The position numbers and the translations under genes were made by a program. Shown here piece by piece: positions 33,480 to 44,973 of a DNA stretch of 64,000 bases. Under the pieces are notes generated by a model. It was not told the DNA's origin, searched no databases, and saw only the letters and a list, made by a program, of their open reading frames with translations. The stretch's first letter is position 1. Each line of letters starts with the position of its first letter. Source of the DNA: Perognathus longimembris pacificus (taxonomy: Eukaryota; Chordata; Mammalia; Rodentia; Heteromyidae). The stretch is taken from positions 108,469,885 through 108,533,884 of the forward strand of contig NC_063163.1 of assembly GCF_023159225.1 (NCBI RefSeq), written 5' to 3'.

Positions 33480-34070
33480 AAAAAAGTTCCACATATGAGA
33501 GAAAATATTTGATACTTATCCTTCTGAACCTGGTTTAGTTCATTTTCATCTACTCTCCAGTAAATGACATGATTTTCATCTTATTACCCTTTTTATATTG
33601 AGGTTTGAACTCAAGGCTTTTTGCCTAATATGCAGACGCTTTAGCACTGGAGCCATGCTCCAAGCCCATTTTACTTTCATTGTTTTTTTAATAGGCGGTT
33701 CCTTAAATGCACATATCTAACATGGACAACAATCCTTCTGTTTATGCTTTCTGTATGGATAGGTTGAAATTGAATTGAACCAAATTTTTTTTTTGATTAA
33801 GATGAAAGCTTATGAATAGTTTAGACTTGAACACTGAACTTCTTGATCTCTGCTTTCCGAGTAGCTAAGGTTACAGTGGGGAGCCACCATACCTGTCTGA
33901 GTTTGTTGTTTTTAATGGCAGAATAATATTCCACTGTGTATGTAGCTACACTTAAAAATCTATTCGTCTTTAATGAGTGTGTAGGCTGCTTCCATGGCTG
34001 CATTATTATGAATAACGAGTCTTTATTTAGAGACAACTACAGATTTGTATGCCTGAGAGATAAAAATTAC
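33480..34070 (-). mobile_element. old L1 remnant with SINE fragments
   Basis: 'cacatatgagagaaaatatt' (33,490) and 'aatggcagaataatattcca' (33,915) are old L1 3'-region sequence in minus orientation. Between them lie an ID-like fragment (33,590-33,670, 'ttgaggtttgaactcaaggc') and a B1-like fragment (33,835-33,895). The duplication homology ends here, at about 33,580. Confidence 0.6.
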
Positions 34071-35078
34071 AGTGAGATCTAATGTTTTAATATCTGTTCT
34101 TTAAACATTTGGTACCATCTTACAAAAGCAATTGTATAGCATCACATGCAGGATACTGACATTAACATACCTCCCTTTTTCTTAGAGTTCCTGTTTTATC
34201 TAGTTCCTCAGTTTTCACCTGTTTATGTGTATATGCTTGTATATTCTGTTCTGTGTGCTATTTTATTAATTAAACAAGTTTCTGTTTCCACCACTACAGT
34301 GAAGGTAAAAATGGATCATCATTTTCTAATTTGTAAAATAATCATTTGGTCGCCTATTATCCTCTTAAGGTGACTTACAATATTTTACTTCAGTATCATT
34401 CTAAACTTCTCAATTTAAACATAATTACAGTCGATTTAACAAAATGATTACATTGTTGACCCAAATTTTCTGTCTTTGATCCCTGGAATTTTCTTCAGTT
34501 TGTCATTTTTACTCAACAGTAGTAGTCCCTAATGCCTTTGTTGTTGTCTGATATGACAAGACATCCTGATTACTCTTCTATTTGTTATTCCTTAGACAAA
34601 GAGGCAGTCATTTCTCCAAGACACTTGGTTTTTGTAGAGGAGAAATGATATTTCCAAAATACTAGGTGTTCGTTGTGCACTATAACAGTGGAGAAACTCC
34701 CTGTGTATATATTGATTTTGTTTCCTTGTGGTGTTTTCAAACAGAGCTTAGAAAGTAGGACTTCATAGTTCTTCAAAAATCTCGTGTTCCTCCTCTTTAA
34801 ATGAAAATGTCTCGTAACTTTACCAGGCATGTTTTATTGGTTTTGGAGGGATGGTTTCCTTAGTTGTCATGTCTCCTCTCCTATGCAACTTAATTTATAT
34901 GTACATTTATGTAAAATTATTTATATAAAGTTATATATATATCACTAGGAATAGTTATTATTCCCTGTATTCTCTTGGCCTCTGTGTCTCTATTGGGACT
35001 CACCATTATGCTATTTCTTTATTTTTAAATTATAGAATGTGGTTTATTAATATTCATATATTTTACTAATATCACACT
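34071..35078. other. AT-rich gene-free interval
   Basis: Nothing recognised. Confidence 0.45.
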
Positions 35079-35079
35079 T

Positions 35080-35275
35080 TTTTTTTTGGCCTGTTCTGGG
35101 GCTTGAATTTAGGGCCCAGGCACGTTTCCTTAGCTTCTTTAGCTCAAGACTAGCACTCTACCACTGGAGCCACAGCACCAATTCTGGCTTTTTTATGTGG
35201 TACTGAGGAGTAGAACCCAGGGCTTCATGCATTCTAGGCAAGCACTATACCACTAAGTCACATTCCCAGCCTCTC
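35080..35275 (-). mobile_element. ID-dimer SINE, older copy
   Basis: 'ggcctgttctggggcttgaa', 'agccacagcaccaattctgg' and 'cactaagtcacattcccagc'. Full structure but many substitutions; no clear TSD. Confidence 0.75.
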
Positions 35276-35394
35276 AAGCATTCTTTTGATTCCAGGCTTT
35301 ATACATATGATCGTATATAATCTATGGCCCTATTATTATTGTTAGTATATTTAATCTTTTCTTTTTCAGTTATTTGTTTATTATATTTTTAATT

Positions 35395-36250
35395 GTTATT
35401 TTAGAATTGGTATACAGAGTGGTAGCAGTTACATGAATCAGGTAATGAGTAATTAGTACAATTTGTTTTGAACCGTGTTTCCCTTTCTATCACACTCTTC
35501 TGGTTTTTAACTCCTGTTCCTACCCACAAGATATCCAGGTCATTTCCCACATATTGTCTAGTGAGTATCATTCTTGTATTTGTTCATCTTTCTTCCACAT
35601 TTTCTGTGCCATCTTTTACCCTCCCAAAATACAAACAAGACAAAGGAAAAGGAAACAAAAACACAATGGTAACTGAAAAATGTCTCTTGTTTCCTTTTCT
35701 TGCAGATAATTCATAGAATATTATTTTATATGCTCATAGGCTCATAGCTATTGAGCCTTTGTCAACCACTCATATGCATATCCTCCTTTGGCCTCAGTGT
35801 GTGAATGTCTAGACTCGTATATAATTTATCATATGCCGTATCTTTGCATATGTGTATATATTTCAATCATTGAGTGTTTCATTATATATTTATAGGCAGA
35901 TTCTAGTTACTAAAAATGAGAGAAGCCATGAAGGTTATGTTTCTTTCACTCTGACTTAATTTTCTTTATGTAATTTTTTTCAAGTAATTCCATTTCGTTA
36001 TAACAACCCAGAAGTCCTACTCCTGGGCATTTATCCAATGGGCCATAAACCAGGCAACACTAAAGCCACCAGCACAACCATGTTCATTGTAGCGCTGTTT
36101 ACCATAGACAAGATATAGAATCAACCTAGATGTCTCTCAGTGGACAATTGGATCAAGAAAACATGGTATATATACACAATGGAATCTACTTATCTATCAG
36201 AATGAATGAATGATATTGTACCATTTCAAGGAAATGGAAAAATATGCCAT
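35395..36250 (-). mobile_element. L1 3' end with 5' inversion (twin priming)
   Basis: Bases 35,395-35,995 are a minus-oriented L1 3' end (tail, 'ggtatacagagtggtagcag', 3' UTR, ORF2 end at 'ttcaagtaattccatttc'). Bases 36,005-36,245 are the adjoining ORF2 C-terminal region in plus orientation ('actaaagccaccagcacaac', 'catggtatatatacacaatg'). The two pieces meet at the same L1 position, near 'ggaaatgga'. Confidence 0.8.
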
Positions 36251-37110
36251 TTAGAAATTATTTTTACCAAGTTTCTGCATTTTTGTTACTTCCCATGAAT
36301 TCTCTTTATTACATCTTTTATTTTTCCTTTTTACTCTCTTCACTTTATACTTCATGTTTGTAGAACTACCTGTTATTTCAGCAAAGAATTAAAAAATATG
36401 CCTTGCTGCCTGAGATATGCTGGCTTTTCTTCCCTTCTCTTTTTATCTGGTCCTTTTTTTAGTTTTGACTCTGTTGCAGATATGTTGAGCTTGCACTTGA
36501 TTCTCACCAGGTGACTCTTATAGGAAGCATTGGCTGACTTAAGAGTTTATTGTGCTAGAACTACTGTAGCCCCTTCAATCTAACCATGGTCTCATTCAAC
36601 TTTACCCACTGGTAAAGGATTTCAACCCTTACCATGTTAGGCACTGTTTCCAAAATGGTTTTAGTCAGTTGGGCTTGTTATGTTTAACAGATGTCTGGTT
36701 GCATCTTTCTGTTTCTTCCTGTCCAGCTGCCAATGCTATGCAGATTTTAGAATTTGATGGCTTTAATCCATCTGCTTCTGTGACTAAAGGGGTTAACATA
36801 TCAACTATTTTTGTTACAGATGCTATTCATGGGATTGGGCTGTTCTATTCAGTTGTCTTTGTTTTTTAATGAAGGTATTATAGGAATTCATGAAATCATT
36901 GTCTCAAAATCTTCCAAATATCCCTTTATTATCACATAGTAAAAAGAGAAAGCAACAGCAGTTATAGCTTAAGAAAGTCATTTTAGGCACATATTACATA
37001 AGAAGGATGTATCTTTTTGGGTATATCTAAGAGAATATGGTCATTGGATAGTTTAAAGATGTATTCAATAGAGAATATTTAACAAGAATGTATTCTTCAG
37101 GGGTTTGTTT
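36251..37110. other. gene-free interval between duplication units
   Basis: No supported gene or repeat. Its sequence does not align with the DNA left of unit A. Confidence 0.45.
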
Positions 37111-37709
37111 TTGTTTTTGCCTATAATGGGGATTGAACTAAGGGCCTGGGTGTTGTTCCTGAGATTTTCTAATCAGGGCTAACAGTCTACCAAGACTTCT
37201 TACTTTTTGGTGGTTGACTGGAGATGAGTCTCATGGACTTTTCTGGTTGGGCTGGCTTCAATCCTCAATCCTCAGCTTTCAGCCTCTTGAATAGCTAGGA
37301 TTAGAGGCATGAGACATTGACATGTAGGTGTTATTATTGTTGTTATTCAGAGAGTGACCTGAGAGGATGAAGTGAAAATTTCTAGGGAAGAATAGTAGAA
37401 GTGAGAAAGGGAGGAGAGGCAAGAATCTGCATGAGAAAGGTATGGTAGAGTATGCCAGAACATGGAAGGTGTAGAAGAATCTCAAGTTTGAAGTCAGCAT
37501 AGATTATATAATGCAACCTTGTGGTAAAAAATAAAATACAAGCATAAACAAAGAAAGAGACTATTACTTATTTATGACTTTTAAATTCCACTGAGTTGCC
37601 TTATAAAGGTTTTAGTTGTTACCCCAAAGTAAAAACTGAATTGTGCAATATTTCCTGTACTTAATGGAGTAAGACTATGAATGATTCCCAAACTCACTGC
37701 TGATAATTT

Positions 37710-37968
37710 TTTTTTAAGGATAAAATCTCAGAGTCTTTATTCGAGCATTAGGAGTCTGCAGGCAGCCAGTTGTTACAAAGGCCTGCAGCCTGCAAGTACC
37801 TTTAGCAATGCTAGGAAACAGGCAAGGAACGTAAAGGTAGAACAAAAACGATACCAACAAACCAATTGAGCTCCAATGGAGATCTGACTTGGAATGCCAT
37901 GGTGACCAGAGATGAGCCAGGAGACAGGACACAGGATGTGAAGATGGAGACATGTGGCATGGCATCTT
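37710..37968 (-). mobile_element. retroposed fragment of an unidentified transcript
   Basis: On the minus strand the insert ends with gctcgaataaagactctgag, then ttttatcctt and a short A tail. That is a polyadenylation signal at normal spacing. It is bounded by actgctgataattt (37,696-37,709) and actcctgataattt (37,969-37,982), 14 bp with one mismatch, and is absent from unit A. It was therefore copied from RNA by L1 machinery after the duplication. The source is unknown; an LTR-terminated or 3' UTR transcript is possible. No family-typical protein is visible. Confidence 0.75.
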
Positions 37969-38270
37969 ACTCCTGATAATTTAATACTCATGTTAAAATC
38001 TATGTCAAGTCACAATTAAGCTAGAAAATGTCAACTAGAAGGCTAGAAATACAAGAAATGGAAGTGAATGAAAGAGAAACTTTAAGTCAGATATTCAAGC
38101 AAAATGTGAAAAGAGAAAGAAAAAAGAGGAAAGAAGATGAAGCATATATTTAGCTATTGGGAGAAGCATGTTTCCATTCACCTGGGATGACAGATTGAGG
38201 GCAGCCTTGTCGGGGTTTTTGGGGGTGTCACAGCCATTTGCTCTTATATTGAGAAAGACTAGCATTTGCA

Positions 38271-39200
38271 TCAAATGAGTTTTCTCCTCAGTGTTTTGTG
38301 TAGGGCAGCCTTTACCTCCTTGTTCCTCAGGCTGTAGATGAGGGGGTTGAGCATGGGGATCACTGTGGTGTAGAACACAGAGGCCACATTCTCCTGAGCC
38401 AGGGAACTGGCAGTGGAAGGCTTTAAGTACATGAATGCAGTGGATCCATAGAACATCCCCACAGCTGCAAAGTGAGAGCTGCAGGTGCTGAAGGCTTTGG
38501 CTCTGCCTTCAGTAGAGCTGATGCGGAGGATGCTGGACAGGATGAAGGCATAGGAAACAAGAACTGTTAAGCTGGTTACTATAATGGTGAATCCAGCTAA
38601 AAAGAAGACAGCCATCTCCACATCATAGGTGCTGGAACAGGAGAGCTTCATGAGAGGGAGGATGTCACAGAAGTAGTGGCTGATGAAGATGTCACAATAG
38701 TGCAGTTTTAACATGAGGCCAGTCTCTATTGTGGACCCAATGATTCCCATGGTGTAGACCAGAGCCACCAGCAGGCAGCAGAGAGTATGAGACATGATGA
38801 TGTTGTAAAACAAGGGGTGGCAGATGGCCACATAGCGGTCATAGGCCATAACTGTTAACATATAACACTCAGCAATGACAAAAACAAGGAAGAAGTAGAG
38901 CTGAGACATACACCCTGTAGAGGAGATGATGTTCTTCTTGTTGACAAAGTTGACCAACATTTTAGGTGTGATGACAGAGGAGTAGCAGAGATCCACAAAG
39001 GACAGGTTACTGAGGAAGAAGTACATAGGGGTGTGAAGCTGCTGGTTGAGACCAATCAGGGTGATCATGCCCATGTTCCCCAGCATGGTGATCACATAGA
39101 TCCCCAGGAAGAGGAGGAAGAGAGGGATCTGGAGCTCTGGCCGGTTGGTTAATCCCCCAAGAATGAACTCAGACACTGTGGAGTGGTTTTCTGTAGCCAT
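38271..39200 (-). CDS. olfactory receptor, family 8 (OR8A1-like), copy B
   Basis: Second copy of the receptor at 28,478, 309 aa, intact, with no indels relative to A and 17 base differences in the coding region. All OR signatures are kept at the same positions ([36 protein letters not shown]97-C178). Residues that differ include T116 next to the MAYDRY motif, and M196, A197, L201, T205, V208 and T212 in TM5, a helix that lines the odorant pocket. As I recall human OR8A1, most B residues at these sites look ancestral, with A changed; this needs alignment. The start at 39,200 was chosen as for copy A. Confidence 0.93.
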   Translation of the reverse strand: MATENHSTVSEFILGGLTNRPELQIPLFLLFLGIYVITMLGNMGMITLIGLNQQLHTPMYFFLSNLSFVDLCYSSVITPKMLVNFVNKKNIISSTGCMSQLYFFLVFVIAECYMLTVMAYDRYVAICHPLFYNIIMSHTLCCLLVALVYTMGIIGSTIETGLMLKLHYCDIFISHYFCDILPLMKLSCSSTYDVEMAVFFLAGFTIIVTSLTVLVSYAFILSSILRISSTEGRAKAFSTCSSHFAAVGMFYGSTAFMYLKPSTASSLAQENVASVFYTTVIPMLNPLIYSLRNKEVKAALHKTLRRKLI

Positions 39201-39217
39201 TTTCTTTGGGCAGGAAG

Positions 39218-39253
39218 CCTGTGGTGATGGGAGAGAAGACAACTGGTGAAGGC
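39218..39253 (-). promoter_or_regulatory. putative splice acceptor upstream of OR copy B
   Basis: Identical to the site in copy A (CACAG after a pyrimidine-rich run, 18 bases before the ATG). Confidence 0.55.
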
Positions 39254-39867
39254 GGCCCCTCCTCTGCTTCCTTTGGCCTTTGCCATCTCATGAGCCAGCC
39301 TGGCTGGCTGCAGGACTGATGCACCCTTCCTCTCCTCCTGTTGCTTGCTGAGAGCAAGACCAGCGATGAGTGTTTTAGATGGTAAAGGTGAGAGGAGAGA
39401 GGGAAAACCTTGTATCTCTTACCTGTGTTCCTATGTCCTAGATAACTGGTTCTCAATGTACCTCCAGTGTCCCAGCAACATCACCTTCACGTTGACCTTG
39501 CTTAGGATGCCAGTTCTTAGGTCTCACTTCCCCGGTACTGAATCAGGTACACTAGGCTGGATCTAGTGATTTACTCATTGTTTAATCTAAAGTTTGTAAA
39601 CCTCTTCTTTATAGTTTGTAAGTAGTTTATGTCACCTCTTGTTGATAGAAATAGACTAGATTGTAATTCTTTCATCTATTCAATTCCTAATATTCAATGA
39701 TATGGAACATGACTATTGAAATTGTCAGCATGATATATTCACAAGCTGTGTCATTTATTAAGTCAGTGTTTATATTTAGCAATATCGATTCCAAGGTTGT
39801 CATTAAAATGACACAGGACAATATATTTGGCAATCCTTATTTAAATTCTAGATTCCTGAAAAAATAA

Positions 39868-39972
39868 TGCATTGCTGGACATCAGCATCTAACATTTGTA
39901 TTCCTAGCTACTCAGGAAGCTGAGATCTGAGGATCAAAGTTCAAAACCAGCCCAGACAGGAAATTAAACATT
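39868..39972 (+). mobile_element. B1-half SINE fragment, unit B only
   Basis: 'gctggacatcagcatctaac', 'ctactcaggaagctgagatc' and 'cagcccagacaggaaatt' form a B1-like left half in plus orientation. It lies where B lacks about 1.3 kb present in A. Confidence 0.65.
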
Positions 39973-40029
39973 TTTGTTGGTATTTTCTAGATATTCATTT
40001 ACAACCATGTTTTGTAACTTGTTGTGTTT

Positions 40030-40183
40030 TGATTTTTAAAAAAATTATTGTAAAGGTAATGAACAAGAGGTTATAGTTACATAAGTATGGTAATGAGTGC
40101 ATTTCTTTTTAAACACTGTTACCCCCTCCCTCATTTTCTCCCCCTTACCACTCTTCACTTCCCTCCCCCTACAAGTTGTAAAG
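40030..40183 (-). mobile_element. short L1 3' end, unit B only
   Basis: 'ttattgtaaaggtaatgaac', 'gaggttatagttacataagt' and the pyrimidine-rich tract to 'cctccccctacaagttg'. It breaks just beyond the G-rich tract. It is flanked by tttgtaacttg (40,011) and tttgtaacctg (40,184), an imperfect TSD. Confidence 0.78.
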
Positions 40184-40199
40184 TTTGTAACCTGCTTTT

Positions 40200-40760
40200 T
40201 AATGCCATGTCAAAAAATAAATTAAATCCATCTGATTCCTGAAGTAATAATAATTATACTAACTGTAGTTTTATTATATATGAGTTTTTAATATTCTTAT
40301 ATGGTATAAAATGTGAGGACATTAAGTTAAATGAAATAAATCAGTCACAAAAATAAAAGAGAAAATTCTGATTTGAATAAAAGAAAATGTACTAACTAGT
40401 ATTTTATACTTGAACTTATTGGTGGAGATATATTTAACTTTGTTATGGCTAATTCTTCAAGTAAATATGGAAATATTATTTACATTCAAACAAATACTAG
40501 ATGATCACTTAAATGTATTATTCTTTTAACCCAATCTCTACCTAAAAATGATTTAAAATATGTAAAATACATCTTGAATAACATTTTCATTGATACAAGT
40601 GCTTTACAAAGCAGAGTAGGCAGCATTGTTCACCAAGTGAGGTACAAATGGGAATACTAATGTGTAGAGGAAGCTAAATAGAAGGTTTTAAATTTTCATT
40701 GCCATACTCTTGCAATAAGTGAACTTGGTAAGCATGAATCCCATATTTACTATGAGTATT
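40200..40760. other. duplicated non-coding sequence
   Basis: Aligns with unit A from 31,759 onward. No gene. Confidence 0.6.
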
Positions 40761-40769
40761 ACAGCTCTT

Positions 40770-40978
40770 AGGGCTGGGAATATGGCCTAGTGGTCACCTC
40801 GTATATATGAAGCCCTGGGTTCAATTCCTCCACACCACATATATAGAAAAGGCCAGAAGTGGTGCTGTGGCTCAAGTGGTAGAGTGCTAGCCTTGAGCAC
40901 AAAGAAGCCAGGGAGAGTCCTCAGGCCCCGAGTTTAAGCCCCAGGACTGGCAAAAAACAACAACCAAAAAAACAAACA
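40770..40978 (+). mobile_element. ID-dimer SINE, unit B only
   Basis: Plus-oriented copy: 'gggctgggaatatggcctag' (A box), 'gggttcaattcctcc' (B-box region), second unit 'gctgtggctcaagtggtaga', A-rich end. A perfect 10-bp duplication, tacagctctt, lies at 40,760-40,769 and 40,979-40,988. Confidence 0.92.
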
Positions 40979-40988
40979 TACAGCTCTT

Positions 40989-42130
40989 CACTCTAGAATT
41001 ACCAAACTATCAGGGCTCAGAGTTGCTTCCCAGAGAACATAGGACCTGGAGAACACAGCACTGGAGATGAAAGTCCACATGTGGCTATCAATCACCTGTT
41101 GTATAAATGACAATTCACAGAAGAAAGACCTGTATTATAGAGTTTTATGGATATGCAACTAAATACCTGTGTTGAGGAAAAACAAACTTCTCTTGGAAAT
41201 TTTAATGGACAGGTTTGCCTTCAGCCATCAGTAAAAGATAGATGCATGTCGATTCATATACTATTAGCACAGTTAGTAGAAATGGGTCCATCTCAGTTAT
41301 TGAGAGTCTGGGTTGTTTTTACATGAGTGTGCATAGAACATCTCCTGGGGTGTAGTAGACTCTAGAGACTCTGGTCTTCTCTAAGGGACCAATTAGACAT
41401 CAACTCTAAGAATAATGATTTTTCTCCTAGTTGTGTTCATTTTCCTCTTATTTATACAGTCATCTTGTAGGTATAAGCACATAGAGTCTGATGTGAACAT
41501 TGCCATATTTAACGTCAACAACCTCTATCATTATAACCATCATCACCATCATTATCATTATCAAATCCTCCTCTTCTCCAGATCCATAACTATTAAGTTC
41601 ATTACCAACAACATCACAATCAATTCCTCTATTATGGTTGTTACTTATTATTTATCATTATTCACCCATTAATTAACAATAGAATGATTACTTTGAAGGA
41701 TTTTGAAAAACAGTTAAAAGATTTTCAAAAGCAGACTCTATGTGTTTAGTAAAGGAAGACTGAAAGTGATAGACATGTGAGTATATCTTATTTCTATACC
41801 TGCAGACAGCCATATAGAATGGCATGGGAAAGTGGACTCCTAGATACTCTTCATTCCTGTGTGCTCATTCATTAGGGAAGTTTATTCACCAGGAAGTTTA
41901 GTCTTCACCTATTTTCTTAGTGCTATATTACTAATTGATGTATTTGTGACACAGATTTTTCTCTTCAGTATATTTTTCATTAATTATTCAAAGCAATATA
42001 TTGTACTATGCTTTTTTTCCCTACAAGTATACAAAGTACTTTGTTTTATCCCCTAATAGCCCTACTCACATACATTCTATTTTTCTCACTGTCTTCTGAT
42101 TCCTTTCCTATTCCCCACCCTCTTATACTT
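40989..42130. other. duplicated non-coding sequence
   Basis: Aligns with unit A at about 32,370-33,480, including the ATC-rich stretch at 41,515-41,660. No gene. Confidence 0.6.
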
Positions 42131-42199
42131 TAATTCTATATATGAGAGAAAATATTCGATACTTCTCTTCCTGAATCTGGCTTAGTTCACATAAGATAA

Positions 42200-42301
42200 A
42201 TGAGGGAGGAGATAACAAACAGTACAAGAAATGTACCCAAGGCCTAATGTATGAAACTGTAACCTCTCTGTACATCATTTTGACAATAAATAAGAAAAAA
42301 A
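42200..42301 (+). mobile_element. short L1 3' end, unit B only
   Basis: It begins in the G-rich tract (tgagggaggagataacaaac) and ends gacaataaataag plus A tail. A 7-bp duplication, aagataa, lies at 42,193-42,199 and 42,302-42,308. It is absent from the paralogous site in A (near 33,535). Confidence 0.82.
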
Positions 42302-42360
42302 AAGATAACTTCCATTTCCATCTACTCTCCTATAAATGACATGGTTTTCATCTTTCAAAA

Positions 42361-44455
42361 TATTTTCTTTTTTCCTTTTAAAAAATCTTTAATGATTAAT
42401 CTTAATGATTAATATTAACTTAGGTCACACATTATATATCATATAATGATAAGTAGGTTACTAAAAGGCTAAGAAAGGAATAAAATGGTTGTTGGTTCAA
42501 AGAAGCCTCACTGATGGCTCAACATGATTTTGCATTTAATTCTCTGATGCATCATGAATTAATCTTATATGGTCTGAGATTAGTGTTCATTTTTTTCTCT
42601 CTTTTTCTTCTGAGCCATTCATTGAACACACTACCCTCTCACTGTATTGCAAATCAACTGATGCTTTGAGTTGGTTGATTTCTAGATACTGTGCTCCATT
42701 CATTTATTTACCTGGTGTACTTCACTACTTCTATACTTCTTGAGGTCACAAATCAAGTATCTGTGACTTCAGTACCCAATTTCTTTTAATGGGACCATCA
42801 CAAATATGTAGCTCATCATTGATTGAGATGCAATGCGGTTCTTAATTGCACTGTTTTCCAATCCATAACTTCGATCTATCTTTCTATTTATATAACATTT
42901 CCAAATATTAATTAGAATATTTTGTAGTTCAGTATAGAAGTCATATATACCTTTTGTTAAGTATATTCCAAAGTATTACATTCTTATGTTAGTGTAAATG
43001 GTATTTACATGGTATTTTCTTTTATAATAAGTGTCTGCTAGCATATAGAAATGATATTAATTTCATGTTATTGTATCCCATAGCTCTAAGTTTCCTTTAA
43101 AGGCTATAGTTTACTTAAAGATTTACTTATATTTTCTGTGTACACTTAGATAACCTTGTGCTTTGCATTCCAGCTAAGTTGAAGGACATAAGTTTATGGA
43201 TGTGAGTTTGGAAATGTAGACAGTAAGTCTGTGATCTTAGGAGAATAATTTTACTTCTTTGGAACACCATAGTGTCTTTGTCGTTAATAGGAGAATAAAT
43301 ATTAGTTGTGCTAATTCATAAACTGCTGGCACTGGAAGTACACAGAAAGAAAAATATATAGCACCCATGTCCATCTATACCCATAGTTTCTGATCCCAAA
43401 TGTTTGAGTTAGCCCTATGTTTCTTCTCAACAATCCTTGTAATTGTGGGCTACTGTCAGGTTTGAGAAATATTGGAGTAGAGAATAGTTTGAGTCTCCTC
43501 AGGTTTAAAATCCTATGAGCTTGTTAAAGAAAGGATTGTCTCTAAGAGCCAAATTAAGCAATTCTAAGGAGTAAACAAACATTTCTTTCTCCTTGGGGAA
43601 GGCCGTCTCTGAGGAAAGGGCCTTAAGAGAGCCCCAGTCCTCCTGCTCAAGTCACTGAGATCTGTAATTCACAATCATGCTCTTTATTATGTGTTATCCA
43701 CATGTTAGGAATAGGTTCTATCTCATTTTGGGAAGCAGGAGGGCCTTTTCTGCAAATTAACACCTGTAAATCAAATTCTTCAGAACAGAAAGAGGAGATA
43801 AATTAGAGATCCTGATGCTTGACTCAAGCTGTGGCAGAAGGCTCGGAGCTCCAAGCTATCCTCTTTTAATCATTGCATTTTTATGCCTCCCAGCACTAAT
43901 TTTGACACCAGACAGTACAGTATTAGGGATCTATATAAAGGAAGGTAAGTACTTATCTGACCCTACTTGTAACTCTTGTAGTTTTGTGGCTTTTGGCTAA
44001 TGACATGATCTCAATTGTCTTATCTATCAAATGTGGTTGGTAATCTTGTCACATAGATCTTAGAACAGAACTTCTCACAGTAGCCCTAAACAAGTGTTAG
44101 CCTTAAAATGTTATTATCAAGTCTACTGATGTTAAGAGATATTGGAGAAACATGACCTCCCCTTCTTATCTGACAGGATAACCCAGAACCATGGTGACTT
44201 CTGCCTGTTTGTCAGGATTTTAGCAACTGAAACAGAAGCAGGAGAGGGGAGGACATAGTAAAGGACTGAAATACACATATACACACAGACGTATTAACAA
44301 AGTATGGTACATACAGGGAGGATTCCAGTGGTATAACTCCTTTGAACAACAAACTTACAGTTTAATGAATATCAGGAAACTGGAACATGTGTTGGTAGGG
44401 AGGGGTGAGGTCCAGGGTGGCAAGAGTGGTCACTCTTGAGAGTGGCAGATGAATG
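42361..44455. other. gene-free interval
   Basis: AT-rich, with no supported gene and no recognised repeat. Confidence 0.45.
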
Positions 44456-44504
44456 GAGAGAGGAAGAGTGGGCAAATGTAGTCATAATATTCAATGTACA
44501 TATG

Positions 44505-44665
44505 TGAAAATGAAACTAGGTAAATTGAAGGGATAAGTGGGGTTGAGAAGGATGGGGGAGATCAATGAAAGGGGTGACATTGACCAATATGCTTTGTACA
44601 TTGGAAACTTGCATGTTGAATTGAAACCACTTTGTACAACTACTTAAAGATAACTTTTTAAAAAA
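44505..44665 (+). repeat. L1-like 3'-end repeat
   Basis: 'gaaaggggtgacattgacca' and 'aaaccactttgtacaactac' followed by 'ttaaagataac' and an A-rich end. It is the plus-strand counterpart of the repeat at 1,206. Confidence 0.5.
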
Positions 44666-44917
44666 GACACCTATCTTGTTTTTGGTAGCCCCAAAACAAG
44701 AAGTACCAGTTCTCACTACGGAGGCAAAGTTTAGCCTGTTCTTTGCTCAGGAGATTATCTTTACTTGGTAGTTTGCTACTGCCCATAGAAATTGGTAAAA
44801 ATAAACAAAAATGAAAACAAAGAAAATCCCCAGCTTCTTACCAAAGTTCAAATACTTCAGTAGATTTTTTTTTCAAGAATAAGGGATGGATATGGGAGAG
44901 TGGTTATGGTGTAATTC

Positions 44918-44951
44918 TGTCTTTCTAAGTAGTTCTATTCTCTGTTTCCAG
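44918..44951 (+). promoter_or_regulatory. putative splice acceptor upstream of the plus-strand OR
   Basis: A pyrimidine-rich run (ctattctctgtttccag) ends in AG at 44,950-44,951, 22 bases before the ATG. It is a good match to a mammalian acceptor. Confidence 0.6.
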
Positions 44952-44973
44952 AGACCTCCATCCTTAGAGGATA

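Larger units (their letters stand above)
27552..33580. repeat. segmental duplication, unit A
   Basis: Collinear homology with 37,112-42,360, in the same orientation. Matching landmarks: composite SINE (27,552 / 37,115), OR gene (28,478 / 38,271), 'gcaagtgctttacaaagcag' (near 32,185 / 40,597), the ATC-rich stretch (32,880 / 41,515) and 'ctactctccagtaaatgaca' (33,550 / 42,325). Flanks differ by roughly one base in eight where I compared them by eye. The 28,365-29,818 core is far more similar. Confidence 0.88.
37112..42360. repeat. segmental duplication, unit B
   Basis: Paralogue of 27,552-33,580. Compared with A it has gained a retroposed transcript fragment (37,710-37,968), an L1 3' end (40,030), an ID-dimer SINE (40,770) and a second L1 end (42,200). 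It lacks the sequence matching about 30,100-31,450 of A. The composite SINE at its left limit (37,115-37,316) is shared with A. Confidence 0.88.
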
